From NCBI RefSeq assembly GCF_900111015.1, contig NZ_FOFS01000006.1, positions 174,983 through 238,982 of the forward strand: a stretch of DNA of 64,000 nucleotides. Direction: 5' to 3'. Shown one piece after another: positions 1 to 7,940 of the stretch. The notes under the pieces are model-generated. The model was not told where the DNA came from. It ran no database searches and saw nothing but the letters and a program-made list of their open reading frames with translations. The first letter of the stretch is position 1, and each line of letters begins with the position of its first letter. Source of the stretch: Solimonas aquatica (GTDB lineage: Bacteria > Pseudomonadota > Gammaproteobacteria > Nevskiales > Nevskiaceae). The position numbers and the translations under genes are program-made.

Positions 1-308
1 AGATGCGCATTCTTCGGAATCTTGATGCCGAGCGCATCCTCCACCGCACGCACCGAGGTCAGCGCGTGGCAACCCGTGCACACGCCGCAGATGCGTTCGA
101 CGAAGGCCCAGGCGTCGCGCGGATCGCGACCCTTGAGAATCACTTCCAGGCCGCGCCACATGGTGCCGGTGGACACCGCGTTGCGGATCACATTGTTGGA
201 ATCAACGTTCACCTCGCAGCGCATATGACCTTCGATGCGCGTGACCGGATCCACCACGATGCGACGACCGCTGTCGTCGAGTTTGAAACCCTGTGTTTCG
301 TATCCCAT
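1..308 (-). CDS. hyaB: [NiFe]-hydrogenase large subunit, N-terminal part (runs off the window)
   Basis: Large catalytic subunit of a membrane-bound uptake [NiFe]-hydrogenase, which oxidises H2 at a Ni-Fe(CN)2CO centre on the periplasmic side. Only about 102 N-terminal residues are inside the window. They contain the family signature DPVTRIEGH near residue 20 and the N-terminal nickel-binding motif [10 protein letters not shown], which supplies two of the four Cys ligands; the second pair lies beyond the window edge. The ATG at 308 follows hyaA by about 40 bases on the same strand, the usual small-then-large subunit order. The partner has a Tat signal, so this subunit is expected to be exported by hitch-hiking. 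Identification is confident; the hydrogenase group is judged from the small subunit. Confidence 0.95.
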   Translation of the reverse strand, partial: MGYETQGFKLDDSGRRIVVDPVTRIEGHMRCEVNVDSNNVIRNAVSTGTMWRGLEVILKGRDPRDAWAFVERICGVCTGCHALTSVRAVEDALGIKIPKNAH

Positions 309-348
309 GACTTATCTGTTCTCTCTAAGAGTAGGAAGTAGGCGCGCT

Positions 349-1422
349 TCAAGCCTTGGGCTTGTCCGAGCGCTCGGCCGCACGCTTGAGCGCGCTAACG
401 GCGGCATGCGCCGCAACCGCGGCACCCACCGCACCGACGGCAGCGCCGCCCACCTTGTCGGCATTGCTTTCGATGCCGAACTGGTGGATGTCGGTGAGAC
501 GGTCGTAGAACGAACCCTTGTCCCAGAAACCTTCCTCGGAACAGCCGATGCAGCCGTGACCGGCCTGAATCGGGAAACTCGTGCCCTCGTTCCAGCGCGT
601 GGTCGAGCAGGCGTTGTAAGTGGTCGGGCCCTTGCAGCCGACCTTGTACAGGCAGTAACCCTTGCGCGCGTTCTCGTCGTCGAAACTCTCGACGAACTGG
701 CCGGCGTCGAAATGCGGACGGCGGTAGCACTTGTCGTGAATGCGCTGGCTGTAGAACATCTTCGGACGGCCCTGGCGGTCCAGCTCGGGGATGCGGTCGA
801 AGGTCAGCATGTAGGTGATCACGCCGGTCATCACTTCGGCGATCGGCGGGCAGCCCGGCACCTTGATGATCGGCTTGTCGCTGATCACCTTGTGCACCGG
901 CGTGGCCTGCGTGGGATTCGGGCGCGCGGCCTGCACGCAGCCCCAGGAGGCGCAGGAGCCCCAGGAAATGATCGCCTTGCAGTCGGCGGCGACACGCTTG
1001 AGCTGATCGACGAAGGGCTTGCCGCCGATGATGCAGCTCATGCCATCCTGGTTGAGCGGCGGGTTGCCCTCGACCGCCAGGATGTAGTTGCCCTTGTACT
1101 TGGTCATGATCTCGTCGAGGATCGCCTCGGCCTGGTGACCGGCGGCGGCCATCAGCGTGTCGTCATAGTCCAGCGAGATCATCGACAGCACCGCATCCTT
1201 GGCCAGCGGGTGGGCGGAGCGGATGAAGGATTCCGAGCAGCAGGTGCATTCCAGGCCATGCAGCCAGAGCACCGGCGTGCGCGGCTTGGTTTCCATGGCG
1301 TTGGCAATCTGCGGCACAAAACTCGGTCCAAGGCCGAGCGAGGTGGCGGTCAGGGAGCAGAATTTCAGAAAGCTGCGCCGCGTGATGCCCTGGCGACGCA
1401 TTACCTCATAAAAGGTTTCCAA
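349..1422 (-). CDS. hyaA: [NiFe]-hydrogenase small subunit, O2-tolerant group 1d type
   Basis: Electron-transfer subunit of a membrane-bound H2-uptake hydrogenase, 357 aa. A twin-arginine signal (TRRSFLKF near residues 14-21) ends around residue 42, and a hydrophobic C-terminal helix (about 325-345) anchors the protein. Six cysteines suit the proximal cluster: C59, C61, C62, C157, C162 and C191. The extra ones (61 and 162) match the supernumerary cysteines of the O2-tolerant [4Fe-3S] cluster of E. coli HyaA. The distal cluster is H229, C232, C257, C263; the medial one C272, C291, C294. The start is TTG at 1422 because an AGGAG box lies seven bases upstream and the N-terminus then matches HyaA; the first ATG (1401) lacks a well-placed box. 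It is followed by hyaB on the same strand. Confidence 0.96.
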   Translation of the reverse strand: METFYEVMRRQGITRRSFLKFCSLTATSLGLGPSFVPQIANAMETKPRTPVLWLHGLECTCCSESFIRSAHPLAKDAVLSMISLDYDDTLMAAAGHQAEAILDEIMTKYKGNYILAVEGNPPLNQDGMSCIIGGKPFVDQLKRVAADCKAIISWGSCASWGCVQAARPNPTQATPVHKVISDKPIIKVPGCPPIAEVMTGVITYMLTFDRIPELDRQGRPKMFYSQRIHDKCYRRPHFDAGQFVESFDDENARKGYCLYKVGCKGPTTYNACSTTRWNEGTSFPIQAGHGCIGCSEEGFWDKGSFYDRLTDIHQFGIESNADKVGGAAVGAVGAAVAAHAAVSALKRAAERSDKPKA

Positions 1423-1694
1423 CGTGCTTCTCCTCGGTTGGTTTGTTTTGGCCTACTGTCGTTGGCCGGGTGGACTGCCAATGACACTTCCCGGGCCAAC
1501 AATGGCAATTAACAGGCCAGCCTCTCGGAGCCCCGGAATATCGATATAAGTTGATGTTTTCTTTTCAGAAAGAGAATGGACGCCGGCGCTGCTCCTGCCG
1601 GCCTGCGGTAACACGATTGCCACCCCAACAGCCGCACCGGTCAGCTTGTTTCCACCCCTTTGCGGATGGACTGCCGAACGGTGCGGCATGAGGA
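1423..1694 (-). promoter_or_regulatory. Leader and probable promoter region of the hydrogenase operon
   Basis: A 272-base gap between the hemerythrin-like gene and hyaA, both on the minus strand. Apart from the ribosome site next to hyaA, its most notable feature is an AT-rich stretch at about 1537-1575 in an otherwise GC-rich region, which I take as the probable promoter area. I found no convincing sigma-54 element or FNR-type palindrome. I see no coding potential. Confidence 0.35.
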
Positions 1695-2132
1695 TCAATC
1701 GCGCAGGGCGCCGCCGCGCCGCTGGCTCAAAAAGAGGTGGAATTCGGCGTCCGGACCGGCCAGATGTTCCATGAAGCTGGTCTTGAGCAGACCTTCGGTC
1801 TCACGGACGGCGGGTTCGTCCGCATTGCGCACGCGCAGCAGCAGCTCGGCGATGCGCGCCATGAGGCGGTCGTGCTCCTGACGATGCGCGGCCAGCCCCG
1901 GGTACTGCAGGCGCTCCATCAGGGCTTCCTCTTCCTTGCGGTGCACGCGCTCGTAGTCGGAAACCTGCTTGAGCAGCGCAATCAGCTCCCGGCGCGAATT
2001 GCCCTGCCCGACGGCCAGCGCATAGTGATCGATGAACGAGAGCAACTGCTGGTGCTCCTCGCTGTTTCTGGCAAGGCCGTTCATGGGGTCGCTTGCAACG
2101 CTGTCAGGGTGTTCTAGGCGCATGAAGGCCAT
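1695..2132 (-). CDS. Hemerythrin-like di-iron protein
   Basis: Single-domain bacteriohemerythrin-type protein, 145 aa, predicted soluble and cytoplasmic. All seven expected di-iron ligands can be placed: H27, H64 with E68 (H-x3-E), H83 and H87 (H-x3-H), and H123 with D128 (H-x4-D). The family binds O2 reversibly or senses O2, NO or iron. It is co-oriented with the hydrogenase genes, 272 bases upstream of hyaA, so probably a separate transcription unit, although an O2-binding protein beside an O2-tolerant hydrogenase is suggestive. ATG 2132 is used; a second in-frame ATG at 2123 is possible. There is no signalling domain fused, so oxygen buffering, delivery or stress protection is more likely than chemotaxis. 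Confidence 0.88.
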   Translation of the reverse strand: MAFMRLEHPDSVASDPMNGLARNSEEHQQLLSFIDHYALAVGQGNSRRELIALLKQVSDYERVHRKEEEALMERLQYPGLAAHRQEHDRLMARIAELLLRVRNADEPAVRETEGLLKTSFMEHLAGPDAEFHLFLSQRRGGALRD

Positions 2133-2237
2133 ACCCTGCCGAATGCCTGGCGGTCAGGGCATTGATCCAGGTCAATACCGGCCACCGTGACATCGCGCCA
2201 GGATTCCCCGGTCTGCTTCGCCGGCGCCGTTACTGAT

Positions 2238-2248
2238 CAACAATGTTG
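2238..2248. promoter_or_regulatory. Short perfect inverted repeat, possible TetR operator
   Basis: CAACA-A-TGTTG is an 11-base perfect inverted repeat lying 17 bases before the preferred ATG (2265) of the TetR-family gene. Position and symmetry suit an autoregulatory operator; this is inference, and sites this short also arise by chance. Confidence 0.3.
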
Positions 2249-2264
2249 CGCAGCTGCGCCTGGG

Positions 2265-2981
2265 ATGGATTACACTTCGCCGCTGATCGGCTTAGGGGAA
2301 GGCGCCTTGGAAGGTGACAAGTTCGCGAGCAAGAAAAAGGGTCGTCGCAAACGCGATCCGGACGGCACGCGGATCGCCATCCTGGAAGCCGCCGGCATCC
2401 TGCTGGCCAAGGATGGTCCCGAGGGCGTCAGCGTATCCCAGGTGGCCAAGCTGGCCAAGGTCAACCGCGGCACCGCCTACCAGCATTTCCAGACCCGCGA
2501 GCAGCTGCTCGACGCCACCACCGCCTGGGTCAGCCAGCGCCTGACCGAGGAAGTGTTCGGCAGCCGCGCCGAGCAGAGCGGCCTGCTGGCCGCACAGGAC
2601 GTGATCGATCACCTGGTCGGCTTTGCGATGGAGAATCCCGAACTCGGCCGCGTCTGGCTGTTCGAGATGCTCACCTCCAACCGCCCCGCCAACGATGCCT
2701 TCTGGAAGCAGTTCAACACCCGCCTGGAAGATTTCGCCAAGTCCGAGTACGCCCAGCCCGGCATCGATTGCGAAGTCCATTCGGTACTGATCCTGACCAG
2801 CACCCTGCTCTGGCCGGTGTGGGTGCGCGCCCACGCGCGCAGCGCCAAGGATCGTCAGCAGATGGCCAAGCGTTTCTCCGCGGAAATGCTGCGCATGAGC
2901 CTCAACGGCATCATGCGTCCGGAAAAGTTTGCCCAGCTCACCGCCGCCTCGAAGAAGCTGACGCCGCCGCGCGAAGGCTGA
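2265..2981 (+). CDS. TetR/AcrR-family transcriptional regulator
   Basis: DNA-binding repressor of 238 aa. A basic N-terminal arm (KKKGRRKRDP) precedes the TetR helix-turn-helix, whose core reads VSVSQVAKLAKVNRGTAYQH (about residues 58-77), with the ATAILEAA-like first helix before it (here TRIAILEAAG). The C-terminal ligand-binding part is all-helical without a family signature I recognise. An upstream in-frame start at 2187 would add 26 residues; ATG 2265 is preferred because it removes a Cys-rich, unrelated-looking leader and leaves the small palindrome at 2238 in the untranslated leader. The next gene is a TonB receptor on the same strand 400 bases downstream, a plausible but unproven target. 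Confidence 0.85.
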   Translation: MDYTSPLIGLGEGALEGDKFASKKKGRRKRDPDGTRIAILEAAGILLAKDGPEGVSVSQVAKLAKVNRGTAYQHFQTREQLLDATTAWVSQRLTEEVFGSRAEQSGLLAAQDVIDHLVGFAMENPELGRVWLFEMLTSNRPANDAFWKQFNTRLEDFAKSEYAQPGIDCEVHSVLILTSTLLWPVWVRAHARSAKDRQQMAKRFSAEMLRMSLNGIMRPEKFAQLTAASKKLTPPREG

Positions 2982-3383
2982 GGCCGGCGCGGCGCGCCAC
3001 CCTGCGGCGGTCCCCGCCGGTTTCCGGGCCGCAGCCCGGCAGCAGCGCTGGCCCAGCCGCGCGCGCCGCCACATTTCCCGGCTAGCAGCAGCGGAAAAAT
3101 TTAACTTCCCGCGACAAAAAACATCCCGCTGATGACAGCGGCAAGGGCCCGGCGTTTCACCCGCTGAATCTGGCCATGGCGCCGCCTGGATGTCTTGATT
3201 TCGACATCGAATTCGCTTTTGAAAAGACAGCCGGCTCGGCCAAGCTGCCGGCCAGAGAGAGAAGCCGCGAAGCGCGGCACCGGCCCCGCTCCGAAGCAAT
3301 GCCCTTCCGCGTCCCGCAAAGGACCGCGGTCGCGATGCATCACGAACGACATGCAAGTTCGACTATAACGGAGGATGAAAGTG
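2982..3383 (+). other. Intergenic region, probable leader of the TonB receptor
   Basis: About 400 bases with no supported gene. It begins with small GC-rich hairpins just after the TetR stop (for example CCGGGC-CGCA-GCCCGG at 3025-3040), has A/T-rich runs near 3095-3125 that could hold a promoter, and ends with a strong GGAGG ribosome-binding site at 3370-3374. I see no clear riboswitch or Fur box. Confidence 0.4.
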
Positions 3384-5921
3384 ATGAAGCAGAAACTGTA
3401 TCGGTCCACTTTTTGTACCGCGATGGTGCTGGGATCGGGATCGGCCTTGCCGGCTCACGCGCAGGATGCTGCCGAGGCCGCGGCGCAAGCGCCAGCCGCA
3501 GCCGAAGCGGCGCCGGTGGCGGGCGCGGAAATTGAAGAGGTTCTGGTGACCGCCCGCCGCATTCAGGAGCGGCTGCAGGACGTGCCGATCTCCATGACGG
3601 TTTTCGATCAGAGCCAGCTGACCGACCGCAACGTGAGCAGCGCCCGCGACCTCGCCGGCTACACGCCTTCCCTGCAGGCCAACCCGCGCTTCGGCACCGA
3701 CAGCACCTCGCTGGCGATCCGCGGCTTCAGCCAGGAGCTGCGCACCACTGCCTCCGTGGGCATGTACTTCGCCGATGTGGTCTCGCCTCGCGGCGGCGGC
3801 AACACCCCTGGCGGCGATGGCGCCGGTCCCGGTGCTTTCTTCGACCTGCAGAACGTGCAGGTGCTCAAAGGCCCGCAGGGCACGCTGTTCGGCCGCAACA
3901 CCACCGGCGGCGCGGTGCTGCTGGTGCCCAGGAAACCGGGCGCGCAGTTCGAAGGCTATGTCGAGCAGTCGCTGGGTGATGACAACCTGGCGCACACCAC
4001 GGCGATCGTGAACGTGCCGGTCAATGACCGCATCCGCTTGCGCCTGGGCGTGGACCGCAATCGCCGTGACGGCTATCTGAAGAATATCTCCGGGGTCGGT
4101 CCCAAGGACTTCGCCGACCTCGACTACACCGCCGGCCGCGCCAGCCTGGTGGTGGACCTCGCACCCAGGCTGGAGAACTACACGATTCTCTCGGCCAGCC
4201 TGTCCGACACCAACGGCCAGCTGCCGCGGATCTTCGCATTCAATCCCGCCAGCGGACTGTCCGTCATTCCGGTCTTCAATGGTGCGGTCAGCGACCAGCT
4301 GGCGCGCGAGCAGGCCGCAGACAAGTATGCGGTGGAAAACGACGATCCCAATGCGCGGGTGACCAATCGCAGCCTGCAGGGCATCAACACCACCACCTGG
4401 ACGATCAACGACGGCCTGACGCTGAAGAACATCGCCAGCTACGCGCAGCTCAAGATCGACAACAACAACAATACCTACGGCACCAATCTGCTGATCCCCA
4501 GCACCGTCACGGTGTCCAATGGTCAGGGCGGCACCGTCACCGTGCCGACCGGCGCCTACGCCGGCATCCCGTTCTCGCTGTTTCCGAACAACACGCCCAA
4601 GGGCCTGCACTCCATCGACCAGTGGACGGCCACCGAGGAAGTCCAGCTGCTGGGCCACACCAGCGACAATCGCATCAACTGGCAGACCGGCTTCTATTAC
4701 GAGGCCAGCCGCGAACTCCATCCCAATGGTTCGTCCTCTTCGCTGCTCAACAACTGCAGCGACTACCAGAACCAGGTCTGCTCCGATCCGATTGGCGACT
4801 TTGTCAGCCAGCTGCAAAGACAGCAGCCGGGAACCACACTGGTCGGCAGTCTGGGCTGGCAGGTCGGCGGCATCGAGTACCGCAACATCGGCATCTACGG
4901 CCAGGCCGACTTCAAGCTGAGCGAGGCGCTGAAACTCACCGCCGGCCTGCGCTACACCAAGGACCAGTCCACCGGCTGGGCGGAGATGGCACGCTGGCGC
5001 TTCGCGGGCAGCAACGACACGCCGACCCTGGACTGCACCGACCGGCAAGGCACGATCGTCAGCAGCACCTCCGTGTGCCGCAATGACCAGAAAAAGGACA
5101 GCAGCGCACCGACCTGGCTGCTGGGCGCGGACTACAAGCTGCAGCCGGACTGGATGCTGTACGGCAAGTATGCGCGCGGCTATCGCATGGGCAGCGTCAT
5201 TCCCTATGCCGTGCCCGGCTATCGCACCTTCGATCCGGAGCAGGTCGACTCCTTCGAACTCGGTTCCAAGACCTCGTTCGACGGCGCGATCCGCGGCAAT
5301 TTCAACGTCTCGCTGTTCTACAACAAGCTGAAGGATCAGCAGCTGCAGTACGGCTTCAGAAGCGTGGACAACTCCGTGGCCGGCAATGCCTCCATCATCA
5401 ACGCCGGTGCCTCGCGCACCTATGGCGCGGAAGTGGAATCCGTGCTGCTGCCGGTCAAGGCCCTGCGCCTGTCGCTGAGCTACGCTTATCTCAACACCAA
5501 GCTGGAAAAGATCGACGACTTCACGGCGCCCGGCTTCGTCGCGCAGCCTCCCGCTGCGGAAGGTGAGCCCCTGCCCTACACCACCAAACACAAGCTCAGC
5601 GCCACCGCGGCCTACACCCTGCCGCTGGATGCCAGCCTGGGCGCGGTCACTGCCAGCACCACCTACACCTATCAGAGCGACATGTTCGTGAGCTCCAGCA
5701 CCAACGGCCCCAATGGCACGGTGCCCAGCTATGGTCTGTTCAATCTGAATCTGTCCTGGGACGGCGTGGGCGGCAAGCCGGTGGATATCGCCTTCTTTGC
5801 CACCAACCTGCTCGACCAGTACTACCGCGCCTCCGTGATCGATTCCTGGCAGCAGGGCATTTCCACGCAGATTCTCGGCGAGCCGCGCATGCTCGGCGGC
5901 CGCGTGCGCCTGAGCTTCTGA
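3384..5921 (+). CDS. TonB-dependent outer-membrane receptor
   Basis: Ligand-gated outer-membrane transporter, 845 aa, energised by TonB-ExbBD. The signal peptide ends at AHA before QDAAEA, followed by an Ala/Pro-rich linker and a TonB box (EEVLVTARR) near residue 50. The plug domain includes the conserved VQVLKGPQGTLFGRN segment, then TGGAVLL, and the barrel ends in an aromatic residue (RVRLSF). Repeated short aromatic beta-strands fill the rest. ATG 3384 is chosen over ATG 3375 because GGAGG at 3370-3374 is nine bases before it but touches the earlier ATG. The class resembles receptors of aromatic or steroid degraders rather than obvious siderophore receptors; the substrate cannot be read from sequence. 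Confidence 0.93.
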   Translation: MKQKLYRSTFCTAMVLGSGSALPAHAQDAAEAAAQAPAAAEAAPVAGAEIEEVLVTARRIQERLQDVPISMTVFDQSQLTDRNVSSARDLAGYTPSLQANPRFGTDSTSLAIRGFSQELRTTASVGMYFADVVSPRGGGNTPGGDGAGPGAFFDLQNVQVLKGPQGTLFGRNTTGGAVLLVPRKPGAQFEGYVEQSLGDDNLAHTTAIVNVPVNDRIRLRLGVDRNRRDGYLKNISGVGPKDFADLDYTAGRASLVVDLAPRLENYTILSASLSDTNGQLPRIFAFNPASGLSVIPVFNGAVSDQLAREQAADKYAVENDDPNARVTNRSLQGINTTTWTINDGLTLKNIASYAQLKIDNNNNTYGTNLLIPSTVTVSNGQGGTVTVPTGAYAGIPFSLFPNNTPKGLHSIDQWTATEEVQLLGHTSDNRINWQTGFYYEASRELHPNGSSSSLLNNCSDYQNQVCSDPIGDFVSQLQRQQPGTTLVGSLGWQVGGIEYRNIGIYGQADFKLSEALKLTAGLRYTKDQSTGWAEMARWRFAGSNDTPTLDCTDRQGTIVSSTSVCRNDQKKDSSAPTWLLGADYKLQPDWMLYGKYARGYRMGSVIPYAVPGYRTFDPEQVDSFELGSKTSFDGAIRGNFNVSLFYNKLKDQQLQYGFRSVDNSVAGNASIINAGASRTYGAEVESVLLPVKALRLSLSYAYLNTKLEKIDDFTAPGFVAQPPAAEGEPLPYTTKHKLSATAAYTLPLDASLGAVTASTTYTYQSDMFVSSSTNGPNGTVPSYGLFNLNLSWDGVGGKPVDIAFFATNLLDQYYRASVIDSWQQGISTQILGEPRMLGGRVRLSF

Positions 5922-5968
5922 GCAGCGACGGGGCGGACGCCTGAAGCGGCGCTCGCCCTGGCCGGCAC

Positions 5969-6004
5969 CCTGGCAGCCGTCACCGCGAGGTGACGGCTGC
6001 CAGG
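5969..6004. terminator. Bidirectional terminator hairpin between convergent genes
   Basis: A perfect 16-bp stem (5969-5984 with 5989-6004) closed by a GCGA tetraloop, placed between the stop of the plus-strand TonB receptor and the stop of the minus-strand VOC gene. There is no clear U-tract on either side, so it may act with Rho or as an mRNA 3'-end stabiliser. Confidence 0.7.
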
Positions 6005-6034
6005 ATGAGACAACACCCGCTTTGCCTCACCCTG

Positions 6035-6496
6035 CTAAGGGCCACCCATCGCTTTCCAGCGCTCCGGCACCATCCAGGTGTATTCCAGGTAGTGACCGAG
6101 AAACTCGCGGGCATCCAGATAGAGGAATTTGAGCAGCTCGCTGCCGCCTTCCAGCACCACCGGATAGCGCGCCCGGGCCACGCGCGCGCGAAAACCTTCC
6201 CAGTCCGGCACGCGCATGCAGATGTGATGAAGGCGCAGGCTGTGGTCGGCGGGCAGCGCCTCGCAATAAACCGAATTCGGTCCGCAGACCGGCTGGATCA
6301 GCTCGTACTGCAGCTTGCCCACCCAGATGAAGGCCAGGCGCGAAACCAGCGCACCCTCGCCCTGCGGCGTGCGCACCTGCACCGACGCCTCGAAGCTGCG
6401 CACGCTGCCGATACCGGCGCGCGTTTGAAACGCCGCGATGGCCTTGTCGATGTCGCGGGTGATGTAGCCGTTTTGAAAATGCTCGCCTTCCAGCAT
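6035..6496 (-). CDS. VOC (glyoxalase/bleomycin-resistance fold) family protein
   Basis: Vicinal-oxygen-chelate fold protein, 153 aa, cytoplasmic. Two beta-alpha-beta modules are visible: the first starts at HFQNGYITRDIDKAI (about residue 6) and the second at RLHHICMRVPDWEGF (about residue 88). It ends with HYLEYTWM, where the terminal metal-binding Glu normally lies. The closest familiar architecture is the methylmalonyl-CoA epimerase/glyoxalase-4 group, but a dioxygenase, isomerase or hydratase role is equally possible. ATG 6496 has a GGAGAG box nine bases upstream. It converges on the TonB receptor and shares its terminator. Substrate unknown. Confidence 0.8.
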   Translation of the reverse strand: MLEGEHFQNGYITRDIDKAIAAFQTRAGIGSVRSFEASVQVRTPQGEGALVSRLAFIWVGKLQYELIQPVCGPNSVYCEALPADHSLRLHHICMRVPDWEGFRARVARARYPVVLEGGSELLKFLYLDAREFLGHYLEYTWMVPERWKAMGGP

Positions 6497-6687
6497 TGCG
6501 TCTCTCCGTCTTCAAGCCCCCAGCTTGGCGCAGGCGCCGGTGCGGCAAAAGCGCGGCACGCGTCGCGAAACGGACCTTGTGTCGAACGCGGGTCATTGCG
6601 GCACGGCAGCGCCGGCGCCGCCGCCTAGAATGCCGAGGCAAGCATCGCGCGCCGGCAAATGCCAGAGCCCTCAGCCAGGAGCTGCCC

Positions 6688-6900
6688 ATGAGTTTCCCTT
6701 TGCAAGGCCGGGAACTGATTCCGCGTCACAGCGTCATCGCCGGCAGCCGCTGTGATGGCCTGGGCAGCGGCGCGCCGCACGCGCATGTCCACCCCGCCAG
6801 CGGCGAGATCAGCACCGGGCTGCGTCATGTGCTGATCGATGCCGCGCAGAAATTCCGCCGTTGCGGCGGCTGGGCCGACCAGCTGCAGGGCGCAAAGTGA
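6688..6900 (+). pseudogene. Short ORF resembling a decayed aldehyde dehydrogenase N-terminus
   Basis: A 70-residue frame that begins MSFPLQGRELIPRHSVIAGS and includes VHPASGEIS. This weakly resembles the first 45 residues of semialdehyde dehydrogenases (name-tag plus the NPATGE turn), after which similarity stops. Its TGA overlaps the GTG start of the next gene by four bases, a translational-coupling arrangement, so it could instead be a genuine small leader ORF. No catalytic residues are present. I favour a remnant left by a deletion that joined an old start region to the downstream gene, with low confidence. Confidence 0.35.
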
Positions 6901-7682
6901 GCGGCCCACTCGATCCGCAGCAGCGCGCGCAGCAAGGCGCCGCCCTGCAGGCACAGCTGCTCGCCACGCCGGCGACGGCGCCGGCCACACCGCTGCAGGC
7001 CGCGACGCGCGACTTCGTGTTCGGCGAGATCTGGTCGCGGCCCGGCCTGGACCGGCGCGCGCGCTATCTGATTGCGATCTGCAGCGCCGCCTGCGAGCCG
7101 GCCTCTGCCGAGATCATCGAACAGTATCTGCGCGGCGCGCTGCAGTCGCAGGCGCTCACGCTCGCCGAGCTGCGCGAAGCGGCGCTGCACTTCGCCGCCT
7201 ATGCCGGCTGGTCACGCGGCATGAGCCTGGACGCGGCGCTGACGCGTGTGGCCGGGCAGCTGGGCCTGACGCCCGCCGGGTACGCGCCGATCCAGACGCA
7301 GCCCTGCAGTGCCGAGGCGCGCCATGCCGCCGGCAGCGCGAGCTTCATCGAAGCGATGCGTTTCAATGCGCCGCCACCGGGCGTGCCCTTTTTCGAGATC
7401 GGCATCGTCGGCTTCTTGTTCGGCGAGATCTGGTCGCGGCCTGGCCTGGACCAGCGCGCGCGACGCTGGATCACCCTGGTGGCAGCGGCAGATTCCGCTT
7501 CCACGGCGCCGATCCGCACCCACAGCTGGGCAGCCATGGCCAGCGGCAATGCCAGCGTGGCGGAAATGAACGAATTCGTTTTCCAGTACGCCATACACGG
7601 CGGCTGGCCCAAGGCCTCGGTGATGCAGACCACGGTGCTGCAGATGGCCGAACGCGTCGCCAAGGGGCTTTCCTACGACTGA
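6897..7682 (+). CDS. Tandem carboxymuconolactone-decarboxylase (CMD/AhpD-fold) protein
   Basis: Protein of 261 aa made of two CMD-like domains (about residues 20-130 and 150-255). Each carries the same signature, FGEIWSRPGLD followed by RAR, and domain one ends with ALHFAAYAGWSRGMS, typical of gamma-carboxymuconolactone decarboxylase. Domain two ends YAIHGGWPKAS. The AhpD CxxC pair is absent, so a peroxidase-type role is unlikely; ring-opening or decarboxylation of an aromatic or ring-cleavage product is plausible. GTG 6897 overlaps the preceding TGA and removes a Pro/Arg-rich leader; an upstream TTG (6861) is the alternative. The internal duplication is not rare in the family. Physiological substrate unknown. 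Confidence 0.78.
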   Translation: MSGPLDPQQRAQQGAALQAQLLATPATAPATPLQAATRDFVFGEIWSRPGLDRRARYLIAICSAACEPASAEIIEQYLRGALQSQALTLAELREAALHFAAYAGWSRGMSLDAALTRVAGQLGLTPAGYAPIQTQPCSAEARHAAGSASFIEAMRFNAPPPGVPFFEIGIVGFLFGEIWSRPGLDQRARRWITLVAAADSASTAPIRTHSWAAMASGNASVAEMNEFVFQYAIHGGWPKASVMQTTVLQMAERVAKGLSYD

Positions 7683-7940
7683 TGCATCCTGGAGCGAGCA
7701 TCCACGCCCAGCGCAAGCCCGATGCAGGCCATGGCCGCAGTCGGCGAGTTCGGCAGACTGCATGCGCTGTGCCCTGTCGCCGGCATCATCGTGTTCGCGC
7801 AGGCACAGGATGAGGAGCGCGGCCGGCTGCGAGCGCAGTGTCGCGGTCAAGCTCAAGACGCCCTTCTCCTCCACGCCGGCCGCGATTCCGCAACTGCTGA
7901 ACGTGGACGGCTGCGCCGGGATTGCACGCGCCATGGCCTC
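7683..7940. other. Non-coding or decayed gap
   Basis: 258 bases between two convergent genes. Frames are open on both strands, but none has a convincing start, ribosome site or recognisable family. One plus-strand frame (7762-7989) reads like protein for a short stretch yet runs into the next gene. I regard it as spacer or remnant sequence. Confidence 0.35.

Noticed and set aside
235..1512. Plus-strand frame over the hydrogenase small subunit
   Set aside because: Antisense to hyaA, which has all cluster ligands; the plus-strand product has no family features.
1423..1694. Sigma-54 promoter for the hydrogenase operon
   Set aside because: A TGGCA-like element is present on the minus strand, but the GG-N10-GC spacing does not fit.
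3363..5591. Long open frames antisense to real genes, for example here and at 15968-19516, 22027-24627 and 30926-34708
   Set aside because: They are mirror frames of high-GC genes: His/Arg/Gly/Ala-rich translations without domains, while the opposite strand has clear conserved motifs.
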